NCBI GenBank assembly: GCA_030149995.1
Contig: JASLGV010000029.1
Coordinates: 1 to 6,237, forward strand
Reading direction: 5' to 3'
DNA from: Pedobacter sp.
Lineage (GTDB): Bacteria > Bacteroidota > Bacteroidia > Sphingobacteriales > Sphingobacteriaceae
DNA length: 6,237 bases
Below are positions 4,389 to 6,237 of the stretch, one piece after another. The position numbers were made by a program, and so were the translations under genes. The notes under the pieces are model-generated. The model made no database searches. It was not told where the DNA came from and worked only from the letters and a program-made list of their open reading frames with translations. Every line of letters starts with the position of its first letter. Position 1 is the stretch's first letter.

Positions 4389-6237
4389 ATGGCAAAAAAT
4401 TTACTCATCGTCGAATCCCCCGCAAAAGCAAAAACAATTGAAGGGTACCTCGGAAAAGATTTTCTTGTAAAATCCAGTTACGGGCATATCCGCGATTTGG
4501 TGAAAGGTGATATGGGCATCGATGTAAACAACGATTTTGCCCAAACATACGAAGTGCCTTCTGATAAAAAGACGGTGGTTTCGGAACTTAAGAAATTAGC
4601 CAAGCAAGCCGAAACGGTCTGGCTCGCATCCGATGAGGACCGCGAGGGAGAAGCCATTTCCTGGCATCTTTTTGAAACCCTGGGTTTGCAGAAAGATAAA
4701 ACCAAACGAATCGTTTTTCATGAAATCACCAAACCCGCCATTCTAAAGGCCATTGAAAGTCCGCGCGGTATTGATTACAACCTTGTTTTTGCCCAACAGG
4801 CCCGCAGGGTATTGGATCGTTTAGTGGGTTTTGAACTGTCGCCGGTATTGTGGAAAAAGGTTAAACCCTCCCTTTCTGCCGGCCGTGTACAATCGGTTGC
4901 TGTACGTTTAATTGTAGAGCGCGAGCGCGAAATTAACCAGTTCAATTCAACAGCCGCTTTTAAAATTACTGCCCAGTTTTTAACCGGAAAAGGAAAAGAA
5001 ACTGTAAAAGCCGAATTACCGGAACGTTTTGAAACGGAAGAAAAAGCCGAAAAGTTTTTACAGGATTGCATATCGGGTAAATTTCAGGTGAGCAGCCTGG
5101 AAACAAAACCGGCTAAACGAAATCCGGCAGCACCTTTTACCACTTCTACCCTGCAACAGGAAGCTTCACGTAAGCTCGGTTTCTCAGTTGCCAGAACCAT
5201 GCAGATTGCACAAAGACTTTACGAGGCCGGTAAAATTACCTATATGCGTACCGATTCAGTAAACCTTTCAGATACGGCACTGGCAGCAGCAGCAGCAGAA
5301 ATAAAATCGGCTTATGGCGATCAATACCATCAGCCCAGAAAATATAAAACCAAATCGGCCGGTGCACAGGAAGCACACGAGGCCATCAGACCTACTTATT
5401 TCGACCGGCATACGGTGGATGGTGATGCTTCGGAAAAACGTTTGTACGACCTGATCTGGAAACGCTCCATTGCTTCACAAATGAGCGAAGCGCTTTTCGA
5501 AAAAACCACTGCACAAATTTCGGTCAATACCCGTAAGGAACATCTGGTAGCTGAAGGCGAAGTACTAAAATTTGATGGTTTCTTAAAAGTATACCTCGAA
5601 TCGACCGATGATGAAGAAGCAGACGATAAGGAAAACGGAAATATTCTGCCACCTTTAAGTAAGGGGCAGGAACTGTTTTTAAAAGAAATGCAGGCTACAG
5701 AGCGTTTCTCCCGTCCGCCGGCACGCTATACAGAGGCCAGCCTGGTAAAAAAACTGGAAGAGCTTGGCATTGGCCGTCCTTCTACTTACGCACCGACCAT
5801 TTCAACGGTACAGAACCGCGGTTACGTGGTAAAAGAAGACCGAGAAGGTAAACCGCGTAAATTTACAGCCATTACCTTAAGCAACGACCAGCTTAAAAAA
5901 GAAACGAAAACAGAAATTACCGGTGCTGAAAAATCGAAGCTTTTCCCAACCGATATTGGCGAAGTTGTAAATGATTTCCTGGTTGAACATTTTAAGGGAA
6001 TTGTGGATTTTAACTTTACGGCCCGTGTAGAAAAAGAATTTGATGAAATTGCACAGGGTTTACAGGAATGGACAAAAATGCTTCACTCCTTTTACAATCC
6101 TTTTCATACCGAAGTAGAAAATACACTTGAAACGGCCGAACGTGCCACAGGCGAGCGCCTGCTGGGACTGGATCCGGTTACAGGTAAAAATGTATATACC
6201 AAGGTGGGTAAATTTGGTCCGCTGGTACAGATTGGCG
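4389..6237 (+). CDS. topA: DNA topoisomerase I (type IA), N-terminal 616 residues
   Basis: This enzyme relaxes negatively supercoiled DNA by cutting one strand through a 5'-phosphotyrosine link and passing the other through. The Toprim domain is at the start: E9 and K13 in IVESPAKAKT, and the magnesium triad D82, D84, E86 in SDEDREGE (81-88). Conserved SLSAGRVQSVAVRLI follows at 161-175. The active-site tyrosine is Y285 in GKITYMRTDS (281-290), with R287 beside it and H330 in QEAHEAIRP. GIGRPSTYAPT (460-470) completes the core, which ends at about 575. At 587-616 a segment with KVGKFGP resembles the C-terminal topoisomerase repeat (Toprim_Crpt) rather than a cysteine zinc ribbon. The rest lies beyond the window; related enzymes have roughly 750-850 residues. 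An acidic loop (DDEEADDKE, 407-415) is the only unusual stretch. The ATG start is fixed by the family N-terminus and the promoter just upstream. Confidence 0.98.
   Translation, partial: MAKNLLIVESPAKAKTIEGYLGKDFLVKSSYGHIRDLVKGDMGIDVNNDFAQTYEVPSDKKTVVSELKKLAKQAETVWLASDEDREGEAISWHLFETLGLQKDKTKRIVFHEITKPAILKAIESPRGIDYNLVFAQQARRVLDRLVGFELSPVLWKKVKPSLSAGRVQSVAVRLIVEREREINQFNSTAAFKITAQFLTGKGKETVKAELPERFETEEKAEKFLQDCISGKFQVSSLETKPAKRNPAAPFTTSTLQQEASRKLGFSVARTMQIAQRLYEAGKITYMRTDSVNLSDTALAAAAAEIKSAYGDQYHQPRKYKTKSAGAQEAHEAIRPTYFDRHTVDGDASEKRLYDLIWKRSIASQMSEALFEKTTAQISVNTRKEHLVAEGEVLKFDGFLKVYLESTDDEEADDKENGNILPPLSKGQELFLKEMQATERFSRPPARYTEASLVKKLEELGIGRPSTYAPTISTVQNRGYVVKEDREGKPRKFTAITLSNDQLKKETKTEITGAEKSKLFPTDIGEVVNDFLVEHFKGIVDFNFTARVEKEFDEIAQGLQEWTKMLHSFYNPFHTEVENTLETAERATGERLLGLDPVTGKNVYTKVGKFGPLVQIG

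Noticed and set aside
5283..5298. Five tandem GCA units in topA
   Set aside because: They encode an in-frame run of five alanines (299-303) in a surface helix of an otherwise normal TopA. The tract is too short to call a meaningful repeat or phase-variable element.

Overview
This window reads as ordinary chromosomal DNA of a member of the Bacteroidota, most likely a Pedobacter-like Sphingobacteriaceae (family-level placement is inference). The reasons are AT-rich intergenic DNA, no Shine-Dalgarno sequences before the starts, several copies of the Bacteroidota -7 promoter element (TAnnTTTG) just upstream of genes, and a secreted GH92 glycosidase, a family very common in this phylum.

Layout from left to right. 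Positions 1-1474 (minus) hold the N-terminal two thirds or so of a GH92 alpha-mannosidase-type glycosidase with a signal peptide; its C-terminus lies outside the window. A 170-base divergent intergenic region separates it from mnmA (1645-2736, plus), the tRNA 2-thiouridylase, which ends in a UUCG-loop terminator. aqpZ (2939-3646, plus), a six-helix aquaporin, follows. It converges on a glutathione-peroxidase-family thiol peroxidase (3687-4199, minus), and one perfect 19-bp-stem hairpin lies between the two. topA (4389 to the right edge, plus), DNA topoisomerase I, is divergent from the peroxidase and is cut off after 616 residues, just as its C-terminal repeat region starts. The whole window is covered by these five genes and short spacers. 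No spacer exceeds 300 bases, and no tRNA, rRNA, CRISPR, IS element or attachment site was seen.

Each gene appears to be its own transcription unit. mnmA (tRNA modification) and topA (DNA supercoiling) are core housekeeping functions. AqpZ (water flux), the peroxidase (peroxide detoxification) and the GH92 enzyme (mannoside breakdown in the periplasm or outside the cell) are envelope or accessory functions. The neighbours do not suggest a shared pathway. I found no previously undescribed system here. The points most worth a second look are residue substitutions in the GH92 active site, the aquaporin filter and the peroxidase loop, and a recurring promoter-to-start geometry that also decides the start codon of the peroxidase.
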